From Tatumella saanichensis (GTDB taxonomy: Bacteria > Pseudomonadota > Gammaproteobacteria > Enterobacterales > Enterobacteriaceae), in the NCBI RefSeq assembly GCF_000439375.1, contig NZ_ATMI01000001.1:62001-126000 (forward strand): 64,000 nucleotides of DNA, written 5' to 3'. Below are positions 9,386 to 17,744 of the stretch, piece by piece. Both the position numbers and the translations under genes were made by a program. The notes under the pieces are model-generated. The model was not told the origin of the DNA and did not search any database. It worked only from the letters and a program-made list of their open reading frames with translations. The number at the start of each line of letters is the position of its first letter. The stretch's first letter is position 1.

Positions 9386-10240
9386 TTATTTTAGGGTATC
9401 GCGGATGGTGTCGGCGTAAGGGGTAGTGGCTCGGCCAATCAGCGCACTTAGGGTATAACTGTCATCATAAAGCCCACCCTGTGCTGCGCCGTGATCGGAA
9501 TCGGCTAGTAGGTCCGCCAGTGCCTCCGGTAATCCGGCCTGTTTCAGGGCGGCGGCAAATTCTGTCTGTGACAGGTTAACGTATTCCACTTTTTTTCCGC
9601 TCTGGCGGGCAATTTCGGCAGTGAACTCGCTGAGGGTATAGGCATTATCTCCGGCTAACTCATAGATCTTACCCGTCTGATCGTCCGCCAGCAGGACTTT
9701 AGCGGCCGCTTCGGCGTAATCTTGGCGCGAAGCGGAGGCAATTTTGCCGTCCGCGGCGGCACCGATAAAGGCATGATGCTCCAGTGCCGGGGCAATGCTG
9801 GCGGCGTAGTTCTCACTGTACCAGCCATTACGCAGTAAGGCGTAGCCGATACCGGAAGCCGCCAGTTTGGCTTCGGTGGCACGGTGTTCGGTGGCTAAGC
9901 CGAGTGGCGAGCGGTCGGCATGCAGCAGACTAGTGTAGGCGATAAACTGCACACCGGCGGCTTTGGCGGCGTCGATCACTGCCGCATGTTGTGCTTCGCG
10001 CTGGCCGACTTCACTGGAGGAGATCAACAGCAAACGGGTGACACCTTCTAAGGCCGGTTGCAGGGTCTCTGGACGGTTATAATCAGCCTCGCGGAGTATT
10101 AAACCGTCCGGCAAGTGTTTAGCCGCCTGCTGTGGCTGGCGGACCAGCGCAGTCACACGGTCGGCAGGCAGAGTTTTCAGCAGTTCATGAATCACTTTAC
10201 GGCCCAGTTGGCCGGTTGCTCCAGTAATCGCAATCATCAT
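9386..10240 (-). CDS. qorB: NAD(P)H:quinone oxidoreductase, QorB/YtfG type
   Basis: This 284-residue protein is an atypical short-chain dehydrogenase of the NmrA-like group. It opens with the nucleotide-binding motif ITGATGQLGRKV and contains YTSLLHAD, followed by ATEAKLAASGIGYALLRNGWYSENY, typical of QorB. E. coli QorB reduces quinones with NADPH. It is transcribed divergently from an HxlR regulator, the same ytfG-ytfH pairing as in E. coli, with a perfect palindrome in the shared intergenic region. A hairpin without T-run (CAGCCG/CGGCTG, 9352-9368) follows the stop codon. Confidence 0.93.
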   Translation of the reverse strand: MMIAITGATGQLGRKVIHELLKTLPADRVTALVRQPQQAAKHLPDGLILREADYNRPETLQPALEGVTRLLLISSSEVGQREAQHAAVIDAAKAAGVQFIAYTSLLHADRSPLGLATEHRATEAKLAASGIGYALLRNGWYSENYAASIAPALEHHAFIGAAADGKIASASRQDYAEAAAKVLLADDQTGKIYELAGDNAYTLSEFTAEIARQSGKKVEYVNLSQTEFAAALKQAGLPEALADLLADSDHGAAQGGLYDDSYTLSALIGRATTPYADTIRDTLK

Positions 10241-10298
10241 TTTTTCCTTAACAGATGTGGTTAACTGCGGATCACTATAGAATAGACAATTACTTTTA

Positions 10299-10310
10299 GT
10301 AAGTACTTAC
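10299..10310. promoter_or_regulatory. Palindromic operator, probable HxlR-family (YtfH) site
   Basis: GTAAGTACTTAC is a perfect 12-bp palindrome in the 89-bp region between the divergent qorB and ytfH genes. Palindromes with GTA/TAC ends are typical of HxlR-type operators. It is 20 bp before the regulator start and 59 bp before qorB, so one dimer could control both. Confidence 0.65.
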
Positions 10311-10329
10311 ACAAAGGTTAGTTCACTCA

Positions 10330-10743
10330 ATGACAGACACTTTGCACCAGAAATTTTTACGCGGCGAATTGCTCAATGCCCGCTGCCCGTCACGGGATAT
10401 GCTGAAAAGGGTCACCAGCCGCTGGAGTTTGCTGATATTGCTGGCCCTAAAGCAGGAGGTACTGCGGTTCAGCGAATTACGCCGACGCATCGGTGGTGTC
10501 AGTGAAAGGATGCTGGCCCAGACTCTGCGTAATATGGAACAAGACGGCTATATTCAGCGTAATGACTACCAAGAGGTCCCGCCACGGGTGGAGTATTCGC
10601 TGACCCCTTTTGGTCGAGAGGCGGAACAGAAGATCTCTGCGCTGGCGGAATGGATGGAAGACAATGTGTCGGTGATTACTCAGCACCGTCAGCAGTTTGA
10701 GCAACGCCAACAACAGGAGCAGACGGACGTGACGCAGTCCTAA
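10330..10743 (+). CDS. ytfH: HxlR-family redox-responsive regulator, YtfH/QorR type
   Basis: This 137-residue winged-helix protein matches the HxlR family (RWSLLILLALKQEVLRFSELRRRIGGVSERMLAQTLRNME). A single cysteine at residue 19 (LNARCPSRD), just before the DNA-binding domain, is the conserved redox-sensing cysteine of this family. The C-terminal tail is glutamine-rich (QQFEQRQQQEQ). It is divergent from qorB and is inferred to repress it until oxidised. Confidence 0.9.
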   Translation: MTDTLHQKFLRGELLNARCPSRDMLKRVTSRWSLLILLALKQEVLRFSELRRRIGGVSERMLAQTLRNMEQDGYIQRNDYQEVPPRVEYSLTPFGREAEQKISALAEWMEDNVSVITQHRQQFEQRQQQEQTDVTQS

Positions 10744-10896
10744 GCTGAAAAAGCACATAAAATGCGATCTAAATTGGTTTGGATTTAAGTTAACTCACTG
10801 TAATTAAGGTTTTTTTACACGATGAGAGCTAATCGAGGTCATTATCTTTGGCTAGGGTTATTGATTCTAAGATATATCATAGATAGATTATGGTAA

Positions 10897-10915
10897 GTAA
10901 ATGAGAATCATTAAC
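10897..10915. promoter_or_regulatory. Fur box upstream of yqjH
   Basis: GTAAATGAGAATCATTAAC matches the 19-bp Fur consensus (GATAATGATAATCATTATC) at 15 positions. It lies 45 bp before the yqjH start. E. coli yqjH is known to be Fur-regulated. A GATATATC palindrome at 10871-10878 just upstream could contribute to a YqjI site, but that is uncertain. Confidence 0.7.
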
Positions 10916-10960
10916 ATATCCAGGCATCAATCACCGCCTGGTGTCGAGGAGCAGAATTTT

Positions 10961-11758
10961 ATGGCTGATGAGTTAACTTCAGGTCGCCGTTTACCGAAGC
11001 GGGTACGTAACGAACTTCATTTCCGCCGTATGAGCGTGGCGGATAAACAACTGATCGCCGATCAATTTTGGCGTGTCACCTTTCACAGTGAACAACTGGC
11101 GGGCTTTGATTCACCGGGCTTTGATGATCACAGTAAACTGTTCTTTCCTCATCCGCAGAGCGGAGAACTGCTGCTGCCGCAGGCCACTGAAGAGGGGATC
11201 CTGTGGCCGGAAGGGGAGCGTCCAGTGGCCCGTGACTATACGCCGCTGTTTTTCGATGGGACATCAACGCTAACCATCGATTTTTATCGCCATGAAGCGG
11301 GCGTCGCCAGCGAGTGGGCTGAGCAGGCTGCGGTGGGTGATCAGTTAGCGGTCGGTGGCCCACGGGGTTCTCTGATTGTCCCCGTAGACTATGCGACCCA
11401 AGTGTACGTGTTTGATGAAACCGGCTTACCGGCGATGCAGCGGCGTTTGGCGCAGGTGCAAGGTAACAAACAGTTACTGCTGGCTTTTTGCGATGAGACG
11501 TTGGCAGAGGCGTACCTCGGTGAGTTGCCCGCTGGGACGGAACTGATCTGTCTGGGGCATGGCCGCATGGACAGTGACGGCGTGGCGGAATGTCTGACTC
11601 ATGTTCAGGGGCTGACATTACCCACAGACGATTATTTTATCTGGTTGACCGGAGAAGGCGACTCAGTAAAAGCGCTAAGTGACTACTTTACCGAGCAACG
11701 CAACTGTCACCCTAGCCTGGTTCGGGCTGTGGCCTACTGGCACCGCAAAGAGGAATAA
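10961..11758 (+). CDS. yqjH: NADPH-dependent ferric-chelate reductase YqjH (siderophore-interacting protein family)
   Basis: This 265-residue flavoprotein belongs to the SIP/ViuB family, which releases iron from ferric siderophores in the cytoplasm using NAD(P)H. The FAD-binding core ARDYTPLFF and the C-terminal TGEGDSVKALSDYF region are recognisable. I use the ATG at 10961, preceded by GAGGAG 9 bases upstream; the in-frame ATG at 10901 lies inside the Fur box and has no ribosome site. It is followed 15 bp later by yqjI on the same strand, whereas E. coli transcribes the two divergently. Confidence 0.92.
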   Translation: MADELTSGRRLPKRVRNELHFRRMSVADKQLIADQFWRVTFHSEQLAGFDSPGFDDHSKLFFPHPQSGELLLPQATEEGILWPEGERPVARDYTPLFFDGTSTLTIDFYRHEAGVASEWAEQAAVGDQLAVGGPRGSLIVPVDYATQVYVFDETGLPAMQRRLAQVQGNKQLLLAFCDETLAEAYLGELPAGTELICLGHGRMDSDGVAECLTHVQGLTLPTDDYFIWLTGEGDSVKALSDYFTEQRNCHPSLVRAVAYWHRKEE

Positions 11759-11773
11759 CCCCAGGATGCGCCT

Positions 11774-12274
11774 ATGAATATTGTCAGAAATGGTCTGCTG
11801 CAACGCAAGCGCCGTGAAAAACTCTTAGATGCCGCAGAAATGCGGCTGTTGATCCTCAGTATGTTGCATCAGCAACCGGCCCACGGCTATGAGTTGATCA
11901 AAGCTATCGAAGCCCTAGCCCAAGGGGAATATAGCCCCAGTCCGGGGATCATCTATCCGGCGCTGATGTTACTGGAAGAGATGGAGGCCATTGTCCCAGT
12001 GGACAGTGACAGTGCCCGTAAATGCTTCCGTCTTACGGCAGCGGGTGAGCAGCAACTGACTGATAATCAGTCGCAGCTTGCGCAGATCAGCGAACGTCTA
12101 AAAATGCTGGCAGTGGTGGGGAAACATCGGCGCACACCGCAGATGGAGAGGGCTGTCCATAACTTGAAGATGGCGCTCAATACCCGTTTGGCAGAGGCAG
12201 AAATTTCACAGCAAAGCTTGTATGCGATCATTGATGCGCTAGATGAGGCCGCCAAACGTATCGAACGTGCCTGA
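11774..12274 (+). CDS. yqjI: PadR-family regulator YqjI, lacking the metal-binding N-terminal tail
   Basis: The 166-residue protein has a PadR-type winged helix (RLLILSMLHQQPAHGYELIKAIEALAQGEYSPSPGIIYPAL) and the C-terminal helical dimerisation part of YqjI. E. coli YqjI is about 207 residues and starts with a His/Cys-rich extension that binds nickel and iron; here only a short basic segment (MNIVRNGLLQRKRREKLL) precedes the domain and no His/Cys cluster exists. AGGA lies 8 bases before the ATG. It probably represses the upstream yqjH, but its metal response may differ. Confidence 0.88.
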   Translation: MNIVRNGLLQRKRREKLLDAAEMRLLILSMLHQQPAHGYELIKAIEALAQGEYSPSPGIIYPALMLLEEMEAIVPVDSDSARKCFRLTAAGEQQLTDNQSQLAQISERLKMLAVVGKHRRTPQMERAVHNLKMALNTRLAEAEISQQSLYAIIDALDEAAKRIERA

Positions 12275-12281
12275 CACCCAG

Positions 12282-12572
12282 TTATTTGCTGGCCGGTTTA
12301 TCGTTATGCCCAAGTTCCCGTTGTGGCCAGCAAAGGTCGCGTACCCGCTGTTTCAGCACTTTTGCCTCCGGGAAGCCACCGTCGCGCTTTCTCTCCCACA
12401 GCAGGGTGTCTGCGGCGTAGATTTCAAATACGCCGCCTCGGCCCGGTTGCAGGGTCACTGCTGCCAGATCATCGCCGAAGGTACTCAACAGTTCTTGCGC
12501 CATCCAAGCAGCACGTAGCAGCCACTGACATTGGCTGCAGTAATGGATCCGTATTGCCGGTTTTTCTGTCAT
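12282..12572 (-). CDS. SelT/SelW/SelH-family small CXXC protein
   Basis: This 96-residue protein contains the thioredoxin-like motif IHYCSQCQWLLRAAWMAQELL with CXXC near the N-terminus, and the GGVFEIYAADTLLWERKRDGGFP stretch typical of the Rdx/SelW family, where the selenocysteine of eukaryotic members is cysteine. Molecular function in bacteria is not settled. I start at 12572, where GGAG is 7 bases upstream; an adjacent ATG at 12575 is equally in frame. It is followed upstream by the acuI-type gene on the same strand with a 35-bp gap. Confidence 0.82.
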   Translation of the reverse strand: MTEKPAIRIHYCSQCQWLLRAAWMAQELLSTFGDDLAAVTLQPGRGGVFEIYAADTLLWERKRDGGFPEAKVLKQRVRDLCWPQRELGHNDKPASK

Positions 12573-12607
12573 CATTATTCTCCAAGATAGGTTTTTAGCC
12601 CGCTGGG

Positions 12608-13603
12608 CTATTCGTCGACCCGCTGACAATCGACGACTCGTCGGCCACGGATTTTACCGTTTAATAGCTGATCAGCAGTGCAGATTGCCTGTGATAGCGG
12701 GATCACCTCGGCAATCTGCGTGGTGAGATCTGGGGTTAGCACGCCAGCCAGTCGCTGCCAGGCCTGCAAGCGTAACGGCATCGGACACATCACACTGTCG
12801 ACACCGCACAGGGTAACGCCACGTAGGATAAACGGAGCCACGCTGGTAGGCAGATCGAGTCCTTGTGCCATGCCGCAGGCGGCCACCACGCCGTTACGCA
12901 CGGTCCCGGCCAGTACATTACTGAGGGTATGGCTGCCAGCAGTATCAATGGCAGCCGCCCATTGTTCACGGGCCAGCGGTTTAGCCGGTTGACTGAACAT
13001 CTCTCGAGGCAGAACACGACTGGCCCCAAGGGTGTCACACAGATAAGCATGATTTTCGCTACGGCCGCTGACTGCCGCAACGTGATAGCCAGCTCTCGCC
13101 AGCAGCAGGGTGGCAAAGCTACCGACCCCGCCACTGGCTCCGGTAACCAGTACCTCACCACTCTGTGGGGTAATGCCTTGGCGTTCCAGCGCCATCACAC
13201 ACAACATGGCGGTTAAGCCCGCAGTCCCGACAGCTATCGCCATCAGCGGTGTCAGGGCATCAGGTAACGGCGCCAGCCAGTCGCCACTGACCGCAGCCCG
13301 TTGGGCGAGACCTCCGGGATGACTTTCGCCCACCCCGTAACCGGTCACGATCACCTGATCACCCGCTTTCCAGCGTGGGTCGGCACTGGCAGTGACTTCT
13401 CCCACGAAATCAATGCCTGGCACCATTGGAAAGTGGCGGATCACCGGGGCTCGGCCACTGATCGCCAGTGCATCTTTATAGTTGAGGGCCGAGTAGAGAA
13501 CCTTAACCGAAACCGGCGCATCCGGCAGCTGTGTGGTGGCTAATGTTGTCAGTGCAGCCCGATAACCTTGGTCATCATTGTCAATCCATATTGCCTGATA
13601 CAT
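12608..13603 (-). CDS. acuI: Acrylyl-CoA reductase / MDR-family oxidoreductase, AcuI/YhdH type
   Basis: This 331-residue zinc-independent medium-chain reductase matches the YhdH/AcuI group: LNYKDALAISG, FPMVPGIDFVGEV, VTGYGVGESHPGGLAQ and the NADPH motif VTGASGGVGSFA. The E. coli homologue reduces acrylyl-CoA to propionyl-CoA and protects against acrylate. It is transcribed away from speC, with a Fur-like half-site about 60 bp upstream. A different enoyl substrate is possible. Confidence 0.9.
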   Translation of the reverse strand: MYQAIWIDNDDQGYRAALTTLATTQLPDAPVSVKVLYSALNYKDALAISGRAPVIRHFPMVPGIDFVGEVTASADPRWKAGDQVIVTGYGVGESHPGGLAQRAAVSGDWLAPLPDALTPLMAIAVGTAGLTAMLCVMALERQGITPQSGEVLVTGASGGVGSFATLLLARAGYHVAAVSGRSENHAYLCDTLGASRVLPREMFSQPAKPLAREQWAAAIDTAGSHTLSNVLAGTVRNGVVAACGMAQGLDLPTSVAPFILRGVTLCGVDSVMCPMPLRLQAWQRLAGVLTPDLTTQIAEVIPLSQAICTADQLLNGKIRGRRVVDCQRVDE

Positions 13604-14138
13604 AACTGCTCCGTAAATTGAGTGGTCGCCCCACTAGCCGCTTAGTGAGGAAAATATGCATAGATAATCATTATGAATGAAAAATAATCGGCTGTGAATT
13701 TTAATTATCATTAATAATCAATCATTTAAGATGATGTATGGTGGGTCGGGAGGGGTGATTATCCCTTGCCTGTACCCTATAAAGGTGACATGATGAGCGC
13801 CGCTTATTTTATGACATCATCACCGACTCTGAGAGGCTGTTAGGTTGAACGTTGCCCTTAGTGCTGCACCACATCGATTAACCCTACAGCGCGACCCGTT
13901 AGCGTGGCTCTCGGGTATCTGCCGGAAAACCCGTTCTTTCACCATGCGGTGAGGCCAGTCTTTGGCTGCCTGTTGGGCATGAGTAAAAACAGAGGCTATT
14001 CTGATTTTACTGATGTCTATCATCCCTGACTGTATTTCAGTTCACAGCCGGAAAAAATCTGACATTATTCGCCGAGGAATTTTCCTCATGCCGTGCCGTT
14101 GCGCACCCACTCATCCTTGACCTTTGGGGATTTGTGTC
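13604..14138. other. 535-bp divergent intergenic region acuI/speC
   Basis: The region is AT-rich near acuI, with a Fur-like sequence GATAATCATTATG (13663-13675, 12 of 13 bases of the core consensus). Toward speC it holds two short open frames that have ribosome sites: one at 13793-13843 (16 codons, AAGG 8 bases upstream) and one at 14088-14120 (10 codons). I found no longer gene; a 67-codon frame on the minus strand (13820-14023) lacks support. Confidence 0.5.
14088..14120 (+). CDS. Candidate 10-residue leader peptide of speC
   Basis: ATG-initiated MPCRCAPTHP ends with TGA 18 bases before the speC start. Its ribosome site GAGGA (14074-14078) lies 9 bases upstream and is inside a small GAGGAA/TTCCTC hairpin (14074-14087), so access could be regulated. 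The arrangement recalls translated leaders such as speFL for inducible ornithine decarboxylase, but the peptide is not similar and the assignment is inference. Confidence 0.35.
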   Translation: MPCRCAPTHP

Positions 14139-16289
14139 ATGACAGTTTTGAAAATTGCGGCCAGTGCCGTTCTGCTCCCGCAGATTTCCTCCGCCCGCCC
14201 GCTAGTGGCGCTGGACGAGACCGATTTTACCGATATCGCTGCCGTGGTCCTGACCCCGGCTGACGCCAGCCGTGGAATGTTAGCCCTGCTGAATCGCAGC
14301 GGCTTTGAGTTACCGGTGTTTATTGCCAGCGATGATCCGGAGACAGCATTACCCGCTGGCATCCAGGCAGTCTATCAGCCCACTGAGAGCGGCCACCTCG
14401 CCCTAGAGCAAGCCGCCAGCGATTATCAGGAAAACTTACTGCCGCCGTTTTTCGATACTTTGACCCGTTACGTGGCGATGAAAAACAGCACTTTTGCCTG
14501 CCCAGGACACCAAGGTGGCGAATTTTTCCGTCGTCATCCGGCTGGCCGTCAGTTCTATGATTTTTACGGTGAGAATGTTTTCCGTTCGGACATGTGTAAC
14601 GCCGATGTACGCCTCGGGGATCTACTGATCCACGAAGGATCTGCCAAAGATGCGCAGAAATTTGCGGCCAAAGTGTTTAATGCCGATAAAACCTACTTTG
14701 TGCTGAATGGCACCTCCAGTGCCAATAAAGTGGTCACCAATGCCCTGCTGACCCCGGGGGATCTGGTGCTGTTCGACCGGAATAACCATAAGTCGAATCA
14801 CCACGGCGCACTGCTCCAAGCCGGGGCGACACCGGTCTATCTGGAAGCGGCCCGCAATCCGTTTGGATTTATCGGCGGCATCGATGCCCACTGTTTCGAT
14901 GAAGGCTATTTACGCCAGCAACTGGAAAAAGTGGCTCCGCAGCGTGCCCATGAAGCGCGGCCTTTCCGGCTGGCGATCATTCAGCTCGGTACTTATGACG
15001 GCACCGTATACAACGCCCGTCAGGTGGTGGATAAAATTGGCCACCTGTGTGACTACATTCTGTTTGATTCTGCTTGGCTCGGCTATGAGCAGTTCATTCC
15101 GATGATGGCCGACTGTTCGCCGCTGTTATTGGAACTGAATGAAAATGATCCGGGGATCTTTGTGACCCAGTCCGTGCACAAACAGTTGGCCGGTTTTTCA
15201 CAGACCTCGCAGATCCATAAAAAAGATAACCACATCCGCGGTCAGCGCCGTTTCTGTCCACATAAGCGGCTGAATAATGCCTTTATGTTGCACGCTTCCA
15301 CCAGTCCATTTTATCCGCTGTTTGCGGCCTTGGATGTGAATGCCAAGATCCATCAGGGGCAGGCTGGACGCCGTATGTGGCAGGAGTGCGTGACCCTAGG
15401 CATTGACGCCCGTAAAGCGATTATCCGCCGCTGCCAGATGATCCAGCCGTTTGTGCCGGAAACCGTGGATGGACAGCGCTGGGAAGAGATTGCTACCGAA
15501 ACCCTGGCAACCGATCGTCGTTATTTCAGTTTTGAACCGGCGGCCCGATGGCACGGTTTCTCGGGGTATGCCCGCGACCAATATCTGATTGATCCCTGCA
15601 AGTTGTTACTGACCACGCCGGGCATCGATGCCGCCACCGGTGAATACAGCGAGTTTGGTATTCCAGCGACTATTCTGGCCCATTACCTGCGTGAAAACGG
15701 GATCGTCCCAGAAAAATGTGACCTGAACTCGATCCTGTTTCTGCTGACGCCAGCAGAAACCCCGCAGAAGATGGCACATCTGGTGGAGATGCTGGCGCAA
15801 TTTGAGCAGCATGTGGCCGACGACGCCTTGCTGGAGGAGGTGTTGCCGACGGTTTACCGCAAGTATCAACAGCGTTATCAGGGCTACACTCTGCGCCGAC
15901 TGTGCCAAGAGATGCATGACCTCTATGTGAGCTATCAGGTAAAAGATCTGCAAAAAGCCATGTTCCGAGAACAGAGTCTGCCAGCAGTGGCGATGAATGC
16001 GCAACAGGCTCATCATCAGTACCTACGCGGAGAAGTGGAGCTGGTTCCCCTCAGTGAGGCGGCTGGGCGCATTGCGGCAGAAGGGGCGTTACCTTACCCG
16101 CCGGGCGTGTTGTGTGTGGTACCGGGCGAAGTGTGGGGCGGAGCAGTACAGCACTATTTCTTGGCGCTTGAAGCAGGCATTAATCTGTTACCAGGCTTCT
16201 CGCCGGAACTGCAGGGTGTGTATATCCGCGAGGATGAACAGCACCATGAGCGTTTATATGGTTGGGTACTGCTGGAGGCTAACGGCTGA
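14139..16289 (+). CDS. speC: Ornithine decarboxylase, constitutive type SpeC
   Basis: SpeC (716 residues) is a PLP enzyme that decarboxylates ornithine to putrescine in the cytoplasm. The PLP lysine lies in TQSVHKQLAGFSQTSQIHKK, and SSANKVVTNALL and FDSAWLGYEQF are family hallmarks. The protein is closer to E. coli SpeC than to SpeF along its length, and no potE follows. The ATG at 14139 has GGGGA 8 bases upstream. It ends with a strong hairpin and is convergent with mltC; E. coli has nupG between these genes. Confidence 0.95.
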   Translation: MTVLKIAASAVLLPQISSARPLVALDETDFTDIAAVVLTPADASRGMLALLNRSGFELPVFIASDDPETALPAGIQAVYQPTESGHLALEQAASDYQENLLPPFFDTLTRYVAMKNSTFACPGHQGGEFFRRHPAGRQFYDFYGENVFRSDMCNADVRLGDLLIHEGSAKDAQKFAAKVFNADKTYFVLNGTSSANKVVTNALLTPGDLVLFDRNNHKSNHHGALLQAGATPVYLEAARNPFGFIGGIDAHCFDEGYLRQQLEKVAPQRAHEARPFRLAIIQLGTYDGTVYNARQVVDKIGHLCDYILFDSAWLGYEQFIPMMADCSPLLLELNENDPGIFVTQSVHKQLAGFSQTSQIHKKDNHIRGQRRFCPHKRLNNAFMLHASTSPFYPLFAALDVNAKIHQGQAGRRMWQECVTLGIDARKAIIRRCQMIQPFVPETVDGQRWEEIATETLATDRRYFSFEPAARWHGFSGYARDQYLIDPCKLLLTTPGIDAATGEYSEFGIPATILAHYLRENGIVPEKCDLNSILFLLTPAETPQKMAHLVEMLAQFEQHVADDALLEEVLPTVYRKYQQRYQGYTLRRLCQEMHDLYVSYQVKDLQKAMFREQSLPAVAMNAQQAHHQYLRGEVELVPLSEAAGRIAAEGALPYPPGVLCVVPGEVWGGAVQHYFLALEAGINLLPGFSPELQGVYIREDEQHHERLYGWVLLEANG

Positions 16290-16296
16290 CCGCCAA

Positions 16297-16321
16297 GCTG
16301 CCGGACCCGAGGTCCGGCAGC
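16297..16321. terminator. Hairpin between convergent speC and mltC
   Basis: GCTGCCGGACC and GGTCCGGCAGC form a perfect 11-bp stem with a CGA loop. No T-run follows on either strand, so termination may be weak or factor-assisted. Confidence 0.6.
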
Positions 16322-16327
16322 CGTTGA

Positions 16328-17404
16328 TCAGTAGCGGTAGTAGCTGCGCTCAGCGCTATTCACTTTATACAGGTAGCGACGCGATTCCATCGCCGGGTGG
16401 TTGTTGACCAAGGTCTGGTAAACCTCATCCGGTGACATGGCGTTGATCATATCCAGTGCGCGGCTTTTATTGGATGAAAACACCTTCAACACGCTGCCAG
16501 CTCCGCCATTGTAGGCGGTGATCACCGCATAACGACGGGAAACCGGGTTCTGGATCCCTGCCAGATAGCTTTTCTGCAATATCGACAGATAAGCGGTCCC
16601 AGCATCAATATTATTTTCTGGGTCCAGCAGATAGCCGCGGCTCGGTTTACCCCATTTTCCTTTCATGCGGAACACATCCACACCGGCGGTATGCTGTACC
16701 ACCTGCATCAGCCCCAGCGCATCGGAATTACTCACCGCATAGGGGTTGAAACTCGATTCAATCTGCATAATCGCCAAGATCAGTGACGCATCAACGCCAT
16801 AAAGCTCAGAGGCACGGCGCACCAGCGGCAAGTATTTATGGGCACGTTTATTCAGGTGGTTCGGGACCATCGGAATATCGACGGACCAGATCACATGCAA
16901 CCCAGACATGCGGCGTTTCAGCTTGTACTTAATTAAGTAGTCAGCAAAGTTGGCGGCCCGGCCCGGCCAGCGAATGGCATGACCGGTATTATCTACCACT
17001 TCACCGTACAGCAGCGGCTGCTGGCTGAGTTTGATATCGTTAGCATCAGAGTAAAGGTCGACATTACCGGGGTTTTCACTGACCAACAGGGTGTTGATAA
17101 TGGCCTGACGGAGGCTGGCCATCGGGTCAGTTCCGGAAATGGTCTCGATAGTAATATTACCGCTTTCGAAGTTAATATGGCTGCGGGTGTAGTAGTTATC
17201 GCTGTATTTCACATAGTCCTTAGGACCGGCGATAAGCACTTCGTTGATCCCCCAGATATTCTCAATGTTATGGGCAAACTGGCCCATAAGAATATCAAAA
17301 CCATTGGTATCCTTGACCCAAGCTTCGTTAAACGCGGGGGGCTTATGGCTGGAACAGGAAACCAGTAACGGGGCAATGACCAGGAGCGGATACAGTTTTT
17401 TCAT
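16328..17404 (-). CDS. mltC: Membrane-bound lytic murein transglycosylase C
   Basis: MltC (358 residues) is an outer-membrane lipoprotein that cleaves peptidoglycan with formation of 1,6-anhydro-muropeptides. The signal peptide ends in the lipobox LLVSC (Cys17). The C-terminal SLT domain has the catalytic glutamate in [15 protein letters not shown], then ALGLMQV and AYNGGAGSV. It lies downstream of yggX on the same strand, the conserved mutY-yggX-mltC order. Confidence 0.96.
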   Translation of the reverse strand: MKKLYPLLVIAPLLVSCSSHKPPAFNEAWVKDTNGFDILMGQFAHNIENIWGINEVLIAGPKDYVKYSDNYYTRSHINFESGNITIETISGTDPMASLRQAIINTLLVSENPGNVDLYSDANDIKLSQQPLLYGEVVDNTGHAIRWPGRAANFADYLIKYKLKRRMSGLHVIWSVDIPMVPNHLNKRAHKYLPLVRRASELYGVDASLILAIMQIESSFNPYAVSNSDALGLMQVVQHTAGVDVFRMKGKWGKPSRGYLLDPENNIDAGTAYLSILQKSYLAGIQNPVSRRYAVITAYNGGAGSVLKVFSSNKSRALDMINAMSPDEVYQTLVNNHPAMESRRYLYKVNSAERSYYRY

Positions 17405-17471
17405 AGTTTCTGTGTTTCAGTCTATCTGGCTGGGGGAGATAACAAACAGCCCCCGCTAAGAGGGCATCCGG

Positions 17472-17744
17472 TCAGGGGGCCGGCGGTGTATAACCTTCAA
17501 TATGAACGTCTTTACCTTCAAACAAAAAATTCACCATTTCCTGCTCCAGCACTTTACGGTCATCGGCATTCATCATATTGAGCTTTTTTTCATTGATCAG
17601 CATGGTCTGCTTCTTCATCCATTCCTGCCACGCCGGTTTGGAGATCTCCTGAAAAATACGCTTACCCAGCTCGCCGGGATACAGTTGAAAATCTTGGCCT
17701 TCGGCATCGCGTTGCAGGTAGGTACAAAAGATTGTGCGGCTCAT
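17472..17744 (-). CDS. yggX: Fe(2+)-trafficking / Fe-S protection protein YggX
   Basis: This 90-residue protein matches YggX throughout ([20 protein letters not shown]... [11 protein letters not shown]-like segment, [20 protein letters not shown]). It protects iron-sulphur clusters against oxidation and carries the single conserved Cys7. Its ATG shares one base with the mutY stop codon (TAATG), so it is translationally coupled to mutY. Confidence 0.95.
   Translation of the reverse strand: MSRTIFCTYLQRDAEGQDFQLYPGELGKRIFQEISKPAWQEWMKKQTMLINEKKLNMMNADDRKVLEQEMVNFLFEGKDVHIEGYTPPAP

Noticed and set aside
11076-11618. 180-codon minus-strand frame inside yqjH
   Set aside because: Composition rich in H, P and R is typical of an antisense shadow; yqjH is well supported.
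13820-14023. 67-codon minus-strand frame in the acuI/speC gap
   Set aside because: No ribosome site or recognisable family, and it lies antisense to the probable speC leader.
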